Of a DNA stretch of 38,638 bases, positions 12,790 to 21,750 are shown piece after piece. The first letter of the stretch is position 1, and every line of letters starts with the position of its first letter. A program made the position numbers and the translations under genes. A model generated the notes under the pieces. It was not told the DNA's origin, searched no databases, and worked only from the letters and a program-made list of their open reading frames with translations. The stretch covers positions 1 to 38,638 of the forward strand of contig JANSXY010000032.1 in assembly GCA_024742695.1 (NCBI GenBank), given 5' to 3'. This DNA is from Paracoccaceae bacterium. Lineage in GTDB: Bacteria; Pseudomonadota; Alphaproteobacteria; Rhodobacterales; Rhodobacteraceae.

Positions 12790-14295
12790 TCACTCCGCCA
12801 GAACCCAGGTGTCCTTCACCCCGCCGCCCTGGGAGGAGTTCACGACAAGGCTGCCCTCGGTCAGCGCCACGCGGGTCAGCCCGCCCGGCACCAGCTCGAT
12901 CCGTTCGCCGACAAGGCAATAGGGGCGCAGGTCGACATGGCGCGGGGCGATGCCCTCCTCGACGAAGGTCGGGCAGGTCGACAACGACAGGGTGGGCTGT
13001 GCGATGTAGTGCTCCGGCGCCTCGCGCAGTTTCTCGGCGAAGGCGGCGATCTGGTCCTTCGTGGCCCTCGGGCCGACCAGCATGCCGTAACCGCCGGACC
13101 CATGCACCTCCTTCACCACGAGATCCGCGAGATTGTCGAGCACATGGGCAAGCTCGTCGGGCTTCGCGCATTGCCACGTCGGCACGTTCTGCAGGATCGG
13201 CTCCTCGCCCAGGTAGAAGCGGATCATCTCGGGCACGTAGGTGTAGACCGCCTTGTCATCGGCCACGCCGGCACCGGGGGCCGAGGCGATCGTCACCCCG
13301 CCAGAGCGGTAGCAATCCATCAGCCCCGGCACGCCCAGCATCGAATCGGGCCGGAAGCACAACGGGTCGAGGAAGGCGTCGTCGATCCGGCGATAGATCA
13401 CGTCGACCTTCTGCGGCCCGCGCGTGGTGCGCATCCAGACGAAACCGCCCTCGCAGAACAGGTCCGGCCCCTCGACCAGTTCCACGCCCATCATGTCGGC
13501 GAGGAAGGAATGCTCGTAATAGGCCGAGTTGTAGTGCCCCGGCGTGAGGATCACGACCGTCGGCTCGCCCTGGCACTTTTCCGGCGCGACGGAAGCGAGC
13601 GTGCGGCGCAGAAGCTCGGGATAGCCTTCGACCGGCTCGATCCGGTTCTCGCGGAAGATCTCGGGGAACATCCGCATCATGATCTCGCGGTTCTCCAGCA
13701 TGTAGGACACGCCCGACGGGGTGCGGCAATTGTCCTCCAGCACGAAAAACTCGTCACGCCCTGTCCTGACAAGGTCGATTCCGACGATGTGCGAGTAGAC
13801 GCCGCGCGGCGGCACGAATCCCGCCACCGCCGTCTCGTAGGCCTCGTTCTGGTAGACCAGCGCCGCCGGAATGCGCCCGGCGCGGACGATCTCGCCCCGG
13901 CCGTAGACATCGACGAGAAACGCGTTCAGGGCACGGGCGCGCTGCTTGATCCCGCGTTCCAGGCGCCGCCATTCGCCGGCGGTGAAGACGCGGGGAAACA
14001 TGTCGAACGGGATCAGCCTGTCGGGATCGCCGCCCTCGCCGTAGACCGCGAAGGTGATACCGATCCGGCGAAACAGCGCCTCGGCCTCGGCCTGTTTCAT
14101 CTGCCGCAGCTCGGCGGGCATCTCGCGCACCCAGGTCTCGAGCCCCGCGTAGGGCGCGCGAACCGCGCCGCCGTCGAACATCTCGTTGAAGTAGTCCTGC
14201 ACCCGTGCCCCGATGTTCCGCCGATTCCGGCCTCCGGCGTCCAGTATGCGGCGCGGCGTGGGGGTGCGGAAGGCCGGGTTGCGCGAATGCCGCAC
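12790..14295 (-). CDS. Circularly permuted type 2 ATP-grasp ligase
   Basis: As drawn from a GTG at 14295 the protein has 501 residues. Family members are nearer 470, and a second GTG at 14202 (reading VQDYFNEMFDG) gives that length; the extra 31 residues are Arg-rich and unconvincing, so the shorter form may be right. Conserved family segments (COG2308) include LIPFDMFPRVF, the ATP-grasp strands VLEDNCRTPSGVSYMLENR and VVKEVHGSGGYGMLVGP, and the C-terminal VDLRPYCLVG and GGLTRVAL. Members are predicted carboxylate-amine ligases, using ATP to join amino acids or to add them to a peptide or protein. It heads the four-gene cluster with alpha-E, transglutaminase and Anbu, 96 bp from the divergent exonuclease gene. 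Confidence 0.9.
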   Translation of the reverse strand: MRHSRNPAFRTPTPRRILDAGGRNRRNIGARVQDYFNEMFDGGAVRAPYAGLETWVREMPAELRQMKQAEAEALFRRIGITFAVYGEGGDPDRLIPFDMFPRVFTAGEWRRLERGIKQRARALNAFLVDVYGRGEIVRAGRIPAALVYQNEAYETAVAGFVPPRGVYSHIVGIDLVRTGRDEFFVLEDNCRTPSGVSYMLENREIMMRMFPEIFRENRIEPVEGYPELLRRTLASVAPEKCQGEPTVVILTPGHYNSAYYEHSFLADMMGVELVEGPDLFCEGGFVWMRTTRGPQKVDVIYRRIDDAFLDPLCFRPDSMLGVPGLMDCYRSGGVTIASAPGAGVADDKAVYTYVPEMIRFYLGEEPILQNVPTWQCAKPDELAHVLDNLADLVVKEVHGSGGYGMLVGPRATKDQIAAFAEKLREAPEHYIAQPTLSLSTCPTFVEEGIAPRHVDLRPYCLVGERIELVPGGLTRVALTEGSLVVNSSQGGGVKDTWVLAE

Positions 14296-14391
14296 GGGAC
14301 GGCGCGAGAAACGCCAACACGGCGGGCATCTGCCTGATATCTGTGCAGATCACCCTCTGGCCCCGGCCGTTGCAGGCCCTATCATCCGGCC

Positions 14392-15429
14392 ATGTCCCGC
14401 ACCGACCCCGTCCTGCGTTTCGAAGCCGCTGGCATCCACTGCCCGACCGGCGGCTTCTTCATCGATCCGTGGCGGCCGGTGGCGCGGGCGTTGATCACCC
14501 ATGCCCATGCCGATCACGCGCGGTCGGGCATGGGCGCCTATCTGTGCACCCCGCTGACGGCCGCGGTACTGCGGCATCGGCTGGGCGATCGGCGGATCGA
14601 GGTGATGGACTATGGCGAGACCCGGCAGATCGGCGACGCGCGGGTGTCGTTCCATCCCGCCGGCCATGTTCCGGGCTCGGCGCAGGTGCGGGTGGAGATC
14701 GGCGGCGAGGTCTGGGCCGTTTCCGGCGACTACAAGACCGCGGCGGACGGGCTGGCCGAACCCTTCGCGCCGGTGCGCTGCCATGCCTTCGTGACCGAAT
14801 GCACCTTCGGCCTGCCGGTCTTTCGCTGGCGGCCGCAGGCCGAGGTGATGGCCGAGGTCGGCGCGTGGTGGCACGAGACCGCGGCCACGGGAAAGGTGGC
14901 GATGCTGGGCGCCTATTCGCTGGGCAAGGCGCAACGGCTGCTGGCGGCGCTGCCCGAAGGCCCCGGCCCGGTCCTGACCCACGGCGCGGTCGAGGGGGTG
15001 ACGCAGGTGCTGCGCGACGCCGGTCTCGCGTTGCCCGAAACCATCCCGGTGACGCCCGACACCGATCCGAAGGCCCATCCCGGCGCGCTGGTCATCGCCC
15101 CGCCCGGTGCGCTGGGCACCGCCTGGGCGCGGCGGTTCGGCCCGTCCTCCACCGCTTTCGCCTCGGGCTGGATGGCCTTGCGCGGCATCCGCCGCCGCCG
15201 CGCCGGCGACCGCGGCTTCGCGGTCTCCGACCATGCCGATTTCGCCGGGCTGACGGACGCGGTGCTGGCGACCGGCTGCGACCGGGTCTTCGCCACCCAT
15301 GGCTATACGGCCAGTTTCGCGCGATGGCTGGGCGACAAGGGGCTGGAGGCGGGTATCGTCGCCACCGAGTATACCGGCGAGGATATCGACGCGGCGCCGG
15401 AGACCGAAACGCCGGCGGCCGCGCCATGA
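14392..15429 (+). CDS. Ligase-associated DNA exonuclease (metallo-beta-lactamase fold)
   Basis: The 345-residue protein has the metallo-beta-lactamase motif HAHADH (residues 37-42), which binds the catalytic zinc or manganese ions, then the HPAGHVPGSAQV segment (about 88-99), a Ser-Gly-Asp step in VSGDYKT, and the C-terminal SDHADFAGL and ATHGYTASF motifs of the beta-CASP/SNM1-like nuclease group. It overlaps the ligase gene by 4 bp (ATGA), the arrangement that gives the family its name. Relatives act on DNA ends with an ATP-dependent ligase and helicase in a repair pathway that is still poorly defined. The helicase that often completes this trio is not adjacent here. Confidence 0.92.
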   Translation: MSRTDPVLRFEAAGIHCPTGGFFIDPWRPVARALITHAHADHARSGMGAYLCTPLTAAVLRHRLGDRRIEVMDYGETRQIGDARVSFHPAGHVPGSAQVRVEIGGEVWAVSGDYKTAADGLAEPFAPVRCHAFVTECTFGLPVFRWRPQAEVMAEVGAWWHETAATGKVAMLGAYSLGKAQRLLAALPEGPGPVLTHGAVEGVTQVLRDAGLALPETIPVTPDTDPKAHPGALVIAPPGALGTAWARRFGPSSTAFASGWMALRGIRRRRAGDRGFAVSDHADFAGLTDAVLATGCDRVFATHGYTASFARWLGDKGLEAGIVATEYTGEDIDAAPETETPAAAP

Positions 15430-17012
15430 GGGACTTCGCCGCGCTCTTCGAGGCGCTTGACACCACAACCTCGACCTCGGCCAAGGTCGCGGCGCTGGCG
15501 GCCCATTTCCGCACCGCGCCGGAGGCCGACCGGGTCTGGACCATCGCGATCCTCACCGGCCGGCGGCCGCGGCGCAGCGTCACCACCACCGAACTGCGGC
15601 GCTGGGCAGCCGAGGCCGCGGGCCTGCCCGACTGGCTGTTCGAGGACAGCTATGCCGTCGTCGGCGACCTGGCCGAGACGATCGCGCTGCTGCTGCCGCC
15701 CGCCGAAACACGCGACGCGGCCAGCCTCGCGGACTGGATCGCCCGCATCCGGGGCCTGGCCGGACGGCCGGAAGCGGCGCGCCGCGCCGCCGTTCTGGCC
15801 TGGTGGGCCGCGCTGGACGGAACCGAACGGCTGGTCTTCAACAAGCTCGTCACGGGCGGGTTCCGGCTGGGTGTCAGCCAGGGTCTTCTGACCCGCGCGC
15901 TGGCCGAGGCCACGGGCCGCGACGCCGCCGAGATCGCGCATCGGCTGATGGGCGACTGGGATCCCGCCACGATCGGCTATGACGCGCTGATCCTGGCCGA
16001 GGATCGGGCCGCCAGCGGCGCGCGGCCCTATCCCTTCGCGCTGGCCCATCAGCTGGACGGCGCGCCCGAGGCGCTGGGCCCGCCGGGCGACTGGCGCGCG
16101 GAATGGAAATGGGACGGCATCCGCGCCCAGGTCGTGCGCCGGGCCGGTGCGCTGCACATCTGGTCGCGCGGCGAAGACCTGGTGACGCCGCGCTTCCCCG
16201 ATCTCGCGCCGCTGGCCGACCATCTGCCCGACGGCACGGTGATCGACGGCGAACTGGTGGCCTGGGGCGGCGACAGCCCCTTGCCCTTCGCAACGCTGCA
16301 ACGCCGGATCGGGCGCAAGACGGTGCCGAAGACGCTGTTGCGCGAGGCGCCTGCACGGCTCTTGGCCTACGACCTGGTCGAGGACGGCGGCGAGGATCTG
16401 CGCGCCCTGCCCTTCGACGCGCGCCGCGCTCGGCTGGCCACGCTGATCGCGGCCCTGCCGCCTGGCCTGCCGGTGGAGGTGCCGCCGCTGCTGGATTTCG
16501 CCGACTGGCCCGCGCTGGCCGCGCTGCGCCAGACGGCACGCGCACGGGGCGCCGAAGGGCTGATGCTGAAATCCGCCGGCGCGCCCTATGTCGCGGGCCG
16601 CAGGAAGTCCGGCGGATGGTGGAAGTGGAAGCTCGACCCGATGACGATCGACGCGGTGATGATCTATGCGCAGGCCGGGCACGGGCGGCGCGCGAACCTT
16701 TATACCGATTTCACCTTCGCGCTGCGTCACGGCGACGAGCTGGTGCCCTTCACCAAGGCCTATTCCGGCCTGACCGACGCCGAGTTCCGCGAGATCAGCG
16801 CCTGGGTGCGCAGGAACACGCTGGAACGCTTCGGCCCGGTGCGCCGGGTGCCGCCGGAGCAGGTGTTCGAAATCGGCTTCGAAGGCGTGCAGGAAAGCCC
16901 GCGGCACAAGTCGGGGCTGGCCTTGCGGTTTCCGCGGATGCTGCGCTGGCGGCGCGACAAGCCGGCCGCCGAGATCGACACATTGGAAACCCTGCGCGCG
17001 CTTCTGCCTTGA
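15426..17012 (+). CDS. ATP-dependent DNA ligase (LigC/LigB-like, exonuclease-associated)
   Basis: This 528-residue protein starts at the ATG overlapping the exonuclease stop. An N-terminal helical DNA-binding domain (about 1-205) precedes the adenylation domain, whose motif I, EWKWDGIRAQ, places the adenylated lysine at residue 228. Downstream motifs are IDGELVAW (III), AEGLMLK (IV) and WWKWKLDP (V). The C-terminal OB domain (about 400-520) contains YTDFTFALR and VFEIGFEGVQ. It seals nicks with ATP, distinct from the essential NAD-dependent LigA. Together with the exonuclease it forms a two-gene repair module; expression conditions are not evident. Confidence 0.93.
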   Translation: MRDFAALFEALDTTTSTSAKVAALAAHFRTAPEADRVWTIAILTGRRPRRSVTTTELRRWAAEAAGLPDWLFEDSYAVVGDLAETIALLLPPAETRDAASLADWIARIRGLAGRPEAARRAAVLAWWAALDGTERLVFNKLVTGGFRLGVSQGLLTRALAEATGRDAAEIAHRLMGDWDPATIGYDALILAEDRAASGARPYPFALAHQLDGAPEALGPPGDWRAEWKWDGIRAQVVRRAGALHIWSRGEDLVTPRFPDLAPLADHLPDGTVIDGELVAWGGDSPLPFATLQRRIGRKTVPKTLLREAPARLLAYDLVEDGGEDLRALPFDARRARLATLIAALPPGLPVEVPPLLDFADWPALAALRQTARARGAEGLMLKSAGAPYVAGRRKSGGWWKWKLDPMTIDAVMIYAQAGHGRRANLYTDFTFALRHGDELVPFTKAYSGLTDAEFREISAWVRRNTLERFGPVRRVPPEQVFEIGFEGVQESPRHKSGLALRFPRMLRWRRDKPAAEIDTLETLRALLP

Positions 17013-17067
17013 ACACGCCGCCCCGCCCCCCCTATCTCTGGCCCGGAGCCACTGGAAAGGACGACCC

Positions 17068-18891
17068 ATGCCGATCACCCTGCCCCACCCCGTCTTCGAT
17101 GCCGATGCCGCCGCGGGGGGCCTGGGCGACCTGCCCGAATGGGATCTGACCGATCTGTACGCGGCCCCGGACGCGCCCGAGGTCGGCCGCGACATGGCAT
17201 GGCTGGAGACCGAATGCGCCGCCTTCGCGCGGGATTACGAAGGCAAGCTGGCCACGCTCGACGCCGCCGCGATGCTCGACTGCGTGGGGCGCTACGAACG
17301 GATCGAGGCGACGGCGGGGCGGATCATGTCCTACGCCGGCCTGCGCTACTACCAGAACACGACCGACCCGGTGCGCGGCAAGTTCATCGCCGATTGCCAG
17401 GATCGGATCACCGCCTTCACCACGCCGCTCGTGTTCTTCAGCCTCGAGTTCAACGGGATCGAGGATGCGGCCTACGCGGCGCTCTTCGCCGATCCGGGGC
17501 TGGTGCGTTACAAGCCGGTCTTCGACCGGATGCGGGCGATGAAGCCTTTCCAGTTGTCGGACGAGCTGGAGCGTTTCCTGCACGATCAGTCCACCGTCGG
17601 CGCGGCGGCCTGGAACCGGCTGTTCGACGAGACGATGGCGGGGCTGGAATTCCGTGTCGCGGGCGAGGACGAGCCGAAGAACCTCGAAGCCACGCTGGAC
17701 CTTCTGTCCGATCCCGACCGGGCGCGGCGCGAGGCCGGCGCGCGGGCGCTGGCCGGGGTCTTCGGCGCGAACGTCAAGCTGTTCGCGCGGGTCCACAACA
17801 CGCTTGCGAAGGAAAAGGAGATCGAGGATCGCTGGCGCAAGATGCCCACGCCGCAGCATGGGCGCCACCTGTCCAACCACGTCGAACCCGAGGTGGTGCA
17901 GGCGCTGCGCGATGCCGTCGTCGCCGCCTATCCGAAGCTGTCGCACCGCTACTACGCGCTCAAGGCGCGCTGGATGGGCCTTGACAAGCTGGAGGTCTGG
18001 GACCGCAACGCGCCCCTGCCGCAGGACGAGAAACGGACCGTCGCCTGGGACGCGGCGCGCGAGATGGTGATGACCGCCTATGGCGAATTCGATCCGCGGA
18101 TGGCCGACCTGGCCGAACCGTTCTTCACCAGGGGCTGGATCGACGCGGCGGTGAAGCCCGGCAAGGCGCCCGGCGCCTTCGCGCATCCCACGGTGACCGA
18201 GGTGCATCCCTACGTGATGCTGAACTACCTCGGCAAACCGCGCGACGTGATGACGCTGGCGCACGAGCTGGGCCACGGCGTGCACCAGGTGCTGGCGGCG
18301 GGCCAGGGCGAGCTTCTGTCGCACACGCCGCTGACGCTGGCCGAAACCGCCAGCGTGTTCGGCGAGATGCTGACCTTCCGGCGGCTGCTGGCGAACGCGA
18401 AGACGCCCGGCGAGCGCAAGACGCTGCTGGCCGGCAAGGTCGAGGACATGATCAACACGGTCGTGCGGCAGATCGCGTTCTACGATTTCGAATGCAAGCT
18501 GCACGCCGCGCGGCGCGAGCAGGGGGAACTCACCCCCGAGGATATCGGCACGCTGTGGATGAGCGTGCAGGGCGAAAGCCTGGGCCCGGCGTTCACCTTC
18601 ATGGACGGATACGAGACCTTCTGGTCCTACATCCCGCATTTCGTCCACTCGCCCTTCTACGTCTACGCCTACGCGTTCGGCGACGGGTTGGTGAACGCGC
18701 TCTATGCGGTCTACGAAGACGGGCTGCCGGGCTTCCAGGAGAAGTATTTCGAGATGCTCAGGGCCGGCGGCGCCAAGCATCACAAGGAGCTTCTGGCGCC
18801 CTTCGGCCTCGACGCGACCGATCCGGCGTTCTGGGACAAGGGGCTGTCGATGATCGCCGGGATGATCGACGAGCTTGAGGCGATGGGGTGA
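17068..18891 (+). CDS. M3 family oligoendopeptidase (PepF-like)
   Basis: The 607-residue length is typical of oligoendopeptidase F. The zinc site is HELGH (His399, Glu400, His403) inside MTLAHELGHGVHQVL, and the third ligand is expected in the following LAETASVFGEML helix. The N-terminal half is helical, with the PepF_N domain at about 115-185. There is no signal peptide, so it acts in the cytosol, trimming peptides of roughly 7-20 residues. A GGAAAGGA ribosome-binding site precedes the ATG by a few bases. It stands alone downstream of the ligase (55-bp gap) and converges on the DUF4389 gene, whose stop lies 12 bp away. Confidence 0.94.
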   Translation: MPITLPHPVFDADAAAGGLGDLPEWDLTDLYAAPDAPEVGRDMAWLETECAAFARDYEGKLATLDAAAMLDCVGRYERIEATAGRIMSYAGLRYYQNTTDPVRGKFIADCQDRITAFTTPLVFFSLEFNGIEDAAYAALFADPGLVRYKPVFDRMRAMKPFQLSDELERFLHDQSTVGAAAWNRLFDETMAGLEFRVAGEDEPKNLEATLDLLSDPDRARREAGARALAGVFGANVKLFARVHNTLAKEKEIEDRWRKMPTPQHGRHLSNHVEPEVVQALRDAVVAAYPKLSHRYYALKARWMGLDKLEVWDRNAPLPQDEKRTVAWDAAREMVMTAYGEFDPRMADLAEPFFTRGWIDAAVKPGKAPGAFAHPTVTEVHPYVMLNYLGKPRDVMTLAHELGHGVHQVLAAGQGELLSHTPLTLAETASVFGEMLTFRRLLANAKTPGERKTLLAGKVEDMINTVVRQIAFYDFECKLHAARREQGELTPEDIGTLWMSVQGESLGPAFTFMDGYETFWSYIPHFVHSPFYVYAYAFGDGLVNALYAVYEDGLPGFQEKYFEMLRAGGAKHHKELLAPFGLDATDPAFWDKGLSMIAGMIDELEAMG

Positions 18892-18903
18892 CGGGCGCGC
18901 GGC

Positions 18904-19170
18904 CTAGCCGCGCCCCCATCTGCCCCAGGGAAACGGCTTGTCCTCGGTCGCGCCGGTCTGGAACCGGGCGCAGCGCGCCAGCCAGTCGGCCAGATCCTCG
19001 CCGAACCCGGCGATCTGGTCGTTGCGCCGGCCGGTGAACAGGATCCAGCCGAACTGCAGCACCGTCGCCGCCCACAAGACCACCTCCGCCAGGGCGAAGA
19101 GCAGGGCGAAGATCAGCATCTGAAGCCCCCGGATCCAGGGGGCCTTTCGGGTCACGTCGACGCGGGACAT
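18904..19170 (-). CDS. DUF4389 membrane protein
   Basis: The 88-residue protein from the ATG at 19170 (an upstream in-frame start at 19236 is less convincing) has one long hydrophobic region at about 14-44 that could form one or two membrane passes. The DUF4389 signature follows: ILFTGRRNDQIAGFGEDLADWLARCARF, then a C-terminal DKPFPWGRWG. The family has no known function; its members are small inner-membrane proteins. It starts 16 bp after the host-attachment-family gene ends, so the two probably share a transcript. Confidence 0.8.
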   Translation of the reverse strand: MSRVDVTRKAPWIRGLQMLIFALLFALAEVVLWAATVLQFGWILFTGRRNDQIAGFGEDLADWLARCARFQTGATEDKPFPWGRWGRG

Positions 19171-19186
19171 GGGCGCACCTTTCGGG

Positions 19187-19630
19187 TCAGACCAGCAGCA
19201 CGCCGTCGAGATGGGGGCCAAGATCCTTGACCGCAAGATGCACGAGATCCTTGTCCAGATCGGCGGCCAGCGCGGCCTTCGGCGCGCCCTTCAGCCGGGC
19301 CCGCAACAGCCCCAGCATCTTCGGATTGGCCGCCATCACCAGCCGGTCGGCCCTTGCCGCCGGCCATTCCTGGTCCAGCGCCTCGATCACCCGGTCGGCG
19401 AAGCCGGCCCGATCGTGATCGGCCGGATCGGTCCCGGGATCGACGCCGAAGCTGACGCCGTCGGGCGCGATGCCGCGGGTCTTCTGATCGGCGAAGCCCC
19501 GTGTCACCTCGGGAAACTGCGAGGCCGACAGCGCCAGCACCTCCGTCAGGCCCTTGCCGACCCCGTCATTGACCAGAATCCGGGCATCCTCCGCCCCGGC
19601 CAGAAGCACGAGCGTGCGGATCGGTGTCAT
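19187..19630 (-). CDS. Host-attachment protein family (baeRF-like) protein
   Basis: The 147-residue protein from the ATG at 19630 reads MTPIRTLVLLAGAEDARILVNDGVGKGL at its start, the pattern of the Host_attach family, which is related to the eRF1-like baeRF domains. A conserved basic segment (FADQKTRGIAPDG) and the C-terminal LVMAANPKMLGLLRARL and DLVHLAVKDLGPHL strands support this. The name comes from an Agrobacterium gene linked to plant attachment, but the fold suggests a ribosome- or RNA-associated role. There is no signal peptide. It forms a short operon with the DUF4389 gene. Function in this organism is unknown. Confidence 0.8.
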   Translation of the reverse strand: MTPIRTLVLLAGAEDARILVNDGVGKGLTEVLALSASQFPEVTRGFADQKTRGIAPDGVSFGVDPGTDPADHDRAGFADRVIEALDQEWPAARADRLVMAANPKMLGLLRARLKGAPKAALAADLDKDLVHLAVKDLGPHLDGVLLV

Positions 19631-19747
19631 CGCGTCCTCCCAAAGCAAGATCCAATGGCGCGAGCCTGCCGTGCCGGCGGCCCGCGCACCTTGACCTGCC
19701 TCAACTAAGGGTGGAACGGCGTGAACCGGCCATCGGCCAGCCCCCTG

Positions 19748-20734
19748 TCAGGCGGGCGGCCGCGGGCCCGCGGCGGCGAACACGCGGTCGATCATCGCCT
19801 GGGTGCCGCGGGCATCCTCCAGCCGCCAGGGAAAGGCCGCCTCGCCGCGGATCGCGCGGCCGAAGGCCTCGACCTGCAGGATGTACTGGCGAACGCCGGG
19901 AAACCGTTCGATCCGGTCCGGCTCTCCGGGCCGGAACAGGTGGATCTGCGCCTCGCCGAACACCCCGGCGTTGAACGGCGCGGTCAGGCGCAGCACCCCG
20001 CCGTCGCCATGGAACGTCATCTCCTGGCGCGGGGCGAGGCGGGTGGAGGTCATCGCGGAATAGCTGAACCGGCCGCCCGGCCCCTCCATCTCCGCCGTGA
20101 CCTGCGCGAAGACGTCGACGCCGTTTTCCCATTCGACATGGGCGGACAGGCTGACGGGTTCGGCGCCGGTGACCCAGCGGGCCGAGCCGTAGGTATAGAC
20201 GCCGATGTCGGGGATGCCGCCGCCGCCGGTTTCCGGCCGGTTGCGGATATTGGCCGGGTCGCGGTTGTCGAAGCTGAACGCGCCGTCCACCCGCCGCAAC
20301 CGGCCGATCGCGCCGTCCGCCACCAGCGCGCGGGCGCGCTGCCACTGCGGGTGATGGACGATCATGTAGGCTTCGGCGCAGATCAGCCCGGTCTCGTCGC
20401 GCCGCGCGATCAGCGGGTCGATCTGATCGGCGCGCAGCGCGACGGGCTTTTCCACCAGAACGTGCTTTCCGGCGTCGAGCGCCCGCATCGCCCAGTCGAT
20501 GTGCATGTGGTTGGGCAGCGGGATGTAGACCGCGTCGATGCCCGGATCGGCCAGCAGCGCCTCGTAGCCGTCATGCACCCGAAGATCGGGGCAGAAGGCG
20601 GAAAACCCCGCGGCCTTGGCCGCATCGGAGGTGGCAAGCGCGGCCAGACGCGCGCCCGGGGCGGCATGAATCGCCGGCCCCATATGCTCGCGTGCGAATT
20701 TCGCCGCGCCCAGAATCCCCCAGTTGACCGTCAT
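19748..20734 (-). CDS. Gfo/Idh/MocA family oxidoreductase
   Basis: The 328-residue protein starts MTVNWGILGAAKFAREHM, the NAD(P)-binding strand-loop-helix with glycine-rich turn. The conserved EKPVALRADQ motif at about residue 96 carries the Lys that orients nicotinamide and substrate. The C-terminal domain (about 125-325) is the open-faced sheet typical of the family, including DIGVYTYGSARWV near residue 178. Members oxidise or reduce sugars, inositols and related polyols. There is no sugar-transport or sugar-metabolism gene nearby to suggest the substrate. The start at 20734 is preferred to an in-frame start at 20794 because the Rossmann strand must lie at the N-terminus. Confidence 0.9.
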   Translation of the reverse strand: MTVNWGILGAAKFAREHMGPAIHAAPGARLAALATSDAAKAAGFSAFCPDLRVHDGYEALLADPGIDAVYIPLPNHMHIDWAMRALDAGKHVLVEKPVALRADQIDPLIARRDETGLICAEAYMIVHHPQWQRARALVADGAIGRLRRVDGAFSFDNRDPANIRNRPETGGGGIPDIGVYTYGSARWVTGAEPVSLSAHVEWENGVDVFAQVTAEMEGPGGRFSYSAMTSTRLAPRQEMTFHGDGGVLRLTAPFNAGVFGEAQIHLFRPGEPDRIERFPGVRQYILQVEAFGRAIRGEAAFPWRLEDARGTQAMIDRVFAAAGPRPPA

Positions 20735-20817
20735 CGCCGCCTCCCGCGCCTGTCCGCCGGCGGCAAGGCTAGGCGCGGCCGGGGGACAAGGCAACCGCCC
20801 GCGCGGGGCGCGCCGCT

Positions 20818-21714
20818 TCAGGCCGGGATCGCCATGCCGCGCTCGCGGGCCAGTTCGCGCATCCGGGCCTGGAGCTTTTCGAAGGCGCGCACCTCGATCT
20901 GGCGAATCCGCTCGCGGCTGACGTCGTAGCGGCCCGACAGGTCTTCCAGCGTCACCGGTTCCTCGGTCAGCCGGCGCTGCACGAGGATGTCCTTCTCGCG
21001 GTCGTTGAGCACGTCCATCGCGGCCATCAGCATCTCGTGCCGCGCCTCGAACTCGTCCTTCTCGGCATAGGCCTCGGCCTGGTCTGCATCGGCATCCTCA
21101 AGCCAGTCCTGCCACTGCGTCGTGCCGTCGCCGTCCGATCCCACGGTCGCGTTGAGCGAGGCGTCGCCGCCCGAGAGGCGGCGGTTCATGTCGATCACCT
21201 CCTCCTCGGTCACGTTCAGATCGGCGGCGATCCGGGCCACGTTCTCGGGCCGAAGGTCGCCCTCTTCCAGGGCACCGATCTTCGACTTGGCCTTGCGCAG
21301 GTTGAAGAACAGCTTCTTCTGCGCCGAGGTGGTGCCCAGCTTCACCAGGCTCCACGACCGCAGGATGTATTCCTGGATCGCGGCGCGGATCCACCACATC
21401 GCGTAGGTGGCCAGACGGAAGCCCTTGTCGGGATCGAACCGCTTGACGGCCTGCATGAGCCCCACGTTCGCCTCGGAAATCACCTCGGCCTGCGGCAGGC
21501 CGTAGCCGCGGTAGCCCATCGCGATCTTCGCGGCCAGCCGCAGGTGGCTGGTCACCAGCTTGTGCGCGGCGCCGGAATCCTGCCGGTCGACCCAGGCCTT
21601 CGCCAGCATGAACTCTTCTTCCGGCTCCAGCAGCGGAAACTTGCGGATCTCCTGCAGGTAGCGGTTCAGGCCCTGTTCGGGACTCGGCGCGGGAAGGTTG
21701 GTATAGCTCGCCAT
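20818..21714 (-). CDS. rpoH: Heat-shock sigma factor RpoH (sigma-32)
   Basis: The 298-residue protein begins MASYTNLPAPSPEQGLNRYL and includes the region 2 core RFDPDKGFRLATYAMWWIRA (about 102-121), the RpoH box region QKKLFFNLRKAKSK (about 136-149) and the region 4.2 helix-turn-helix VTLEDLSGRYDVSRERIRQIE (about 255-275). In sequence it resembles the RpoHI form of Rhodobacter more than RpoHII, from memory of the family. It directs RNA polymerase to chaperone and protease genes after heat or envelope stress, and in relatives also after singlet-oxygen stress. It lies downstream of the RluA-family gene on the same strand with a 159-bp gap that contains a candidate promoter (21751-21779). Confidence 0.96.
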   Translation of the reverse strand: MASYTNLPAPSPEQGLNRYLQEIRKFPLLEPEEEFMLAKAWVDRQDSGAAHKLVTSHLRLAAKIAMGYRGYGLPQAEVISEANVGLMQAVKRFDPDKGFRLATYAMWWIRAAIQEYILRSWSLVKLGTTSAQKKLFFNLRKAKSKIGALEEGDLRPENVARIAADLNVTEEEVIDMNRRLSGGDASLNATVGSDGDGTTQWQDWLEDADADQAEAYAEKDEFEARHEMLMAAMDVLNDREKDILVQRRLTEEPVTLEDLSGRYDVSRERIRQIEVRAFEKLQARMRELARERGMAIPA

Positions 21715-21750
21715 CGGCTGTCGACCTCTCATCCTCTCACGGGACCGGAG

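Noticed and set aside
18893-18915. Possible bidirectional terminator between the M3 peptidase and DUF4389 genes
   Set aside because: The inverted repeat is imperfect, has no T-tract on either side and overlaps the DUF4389 stop codon.
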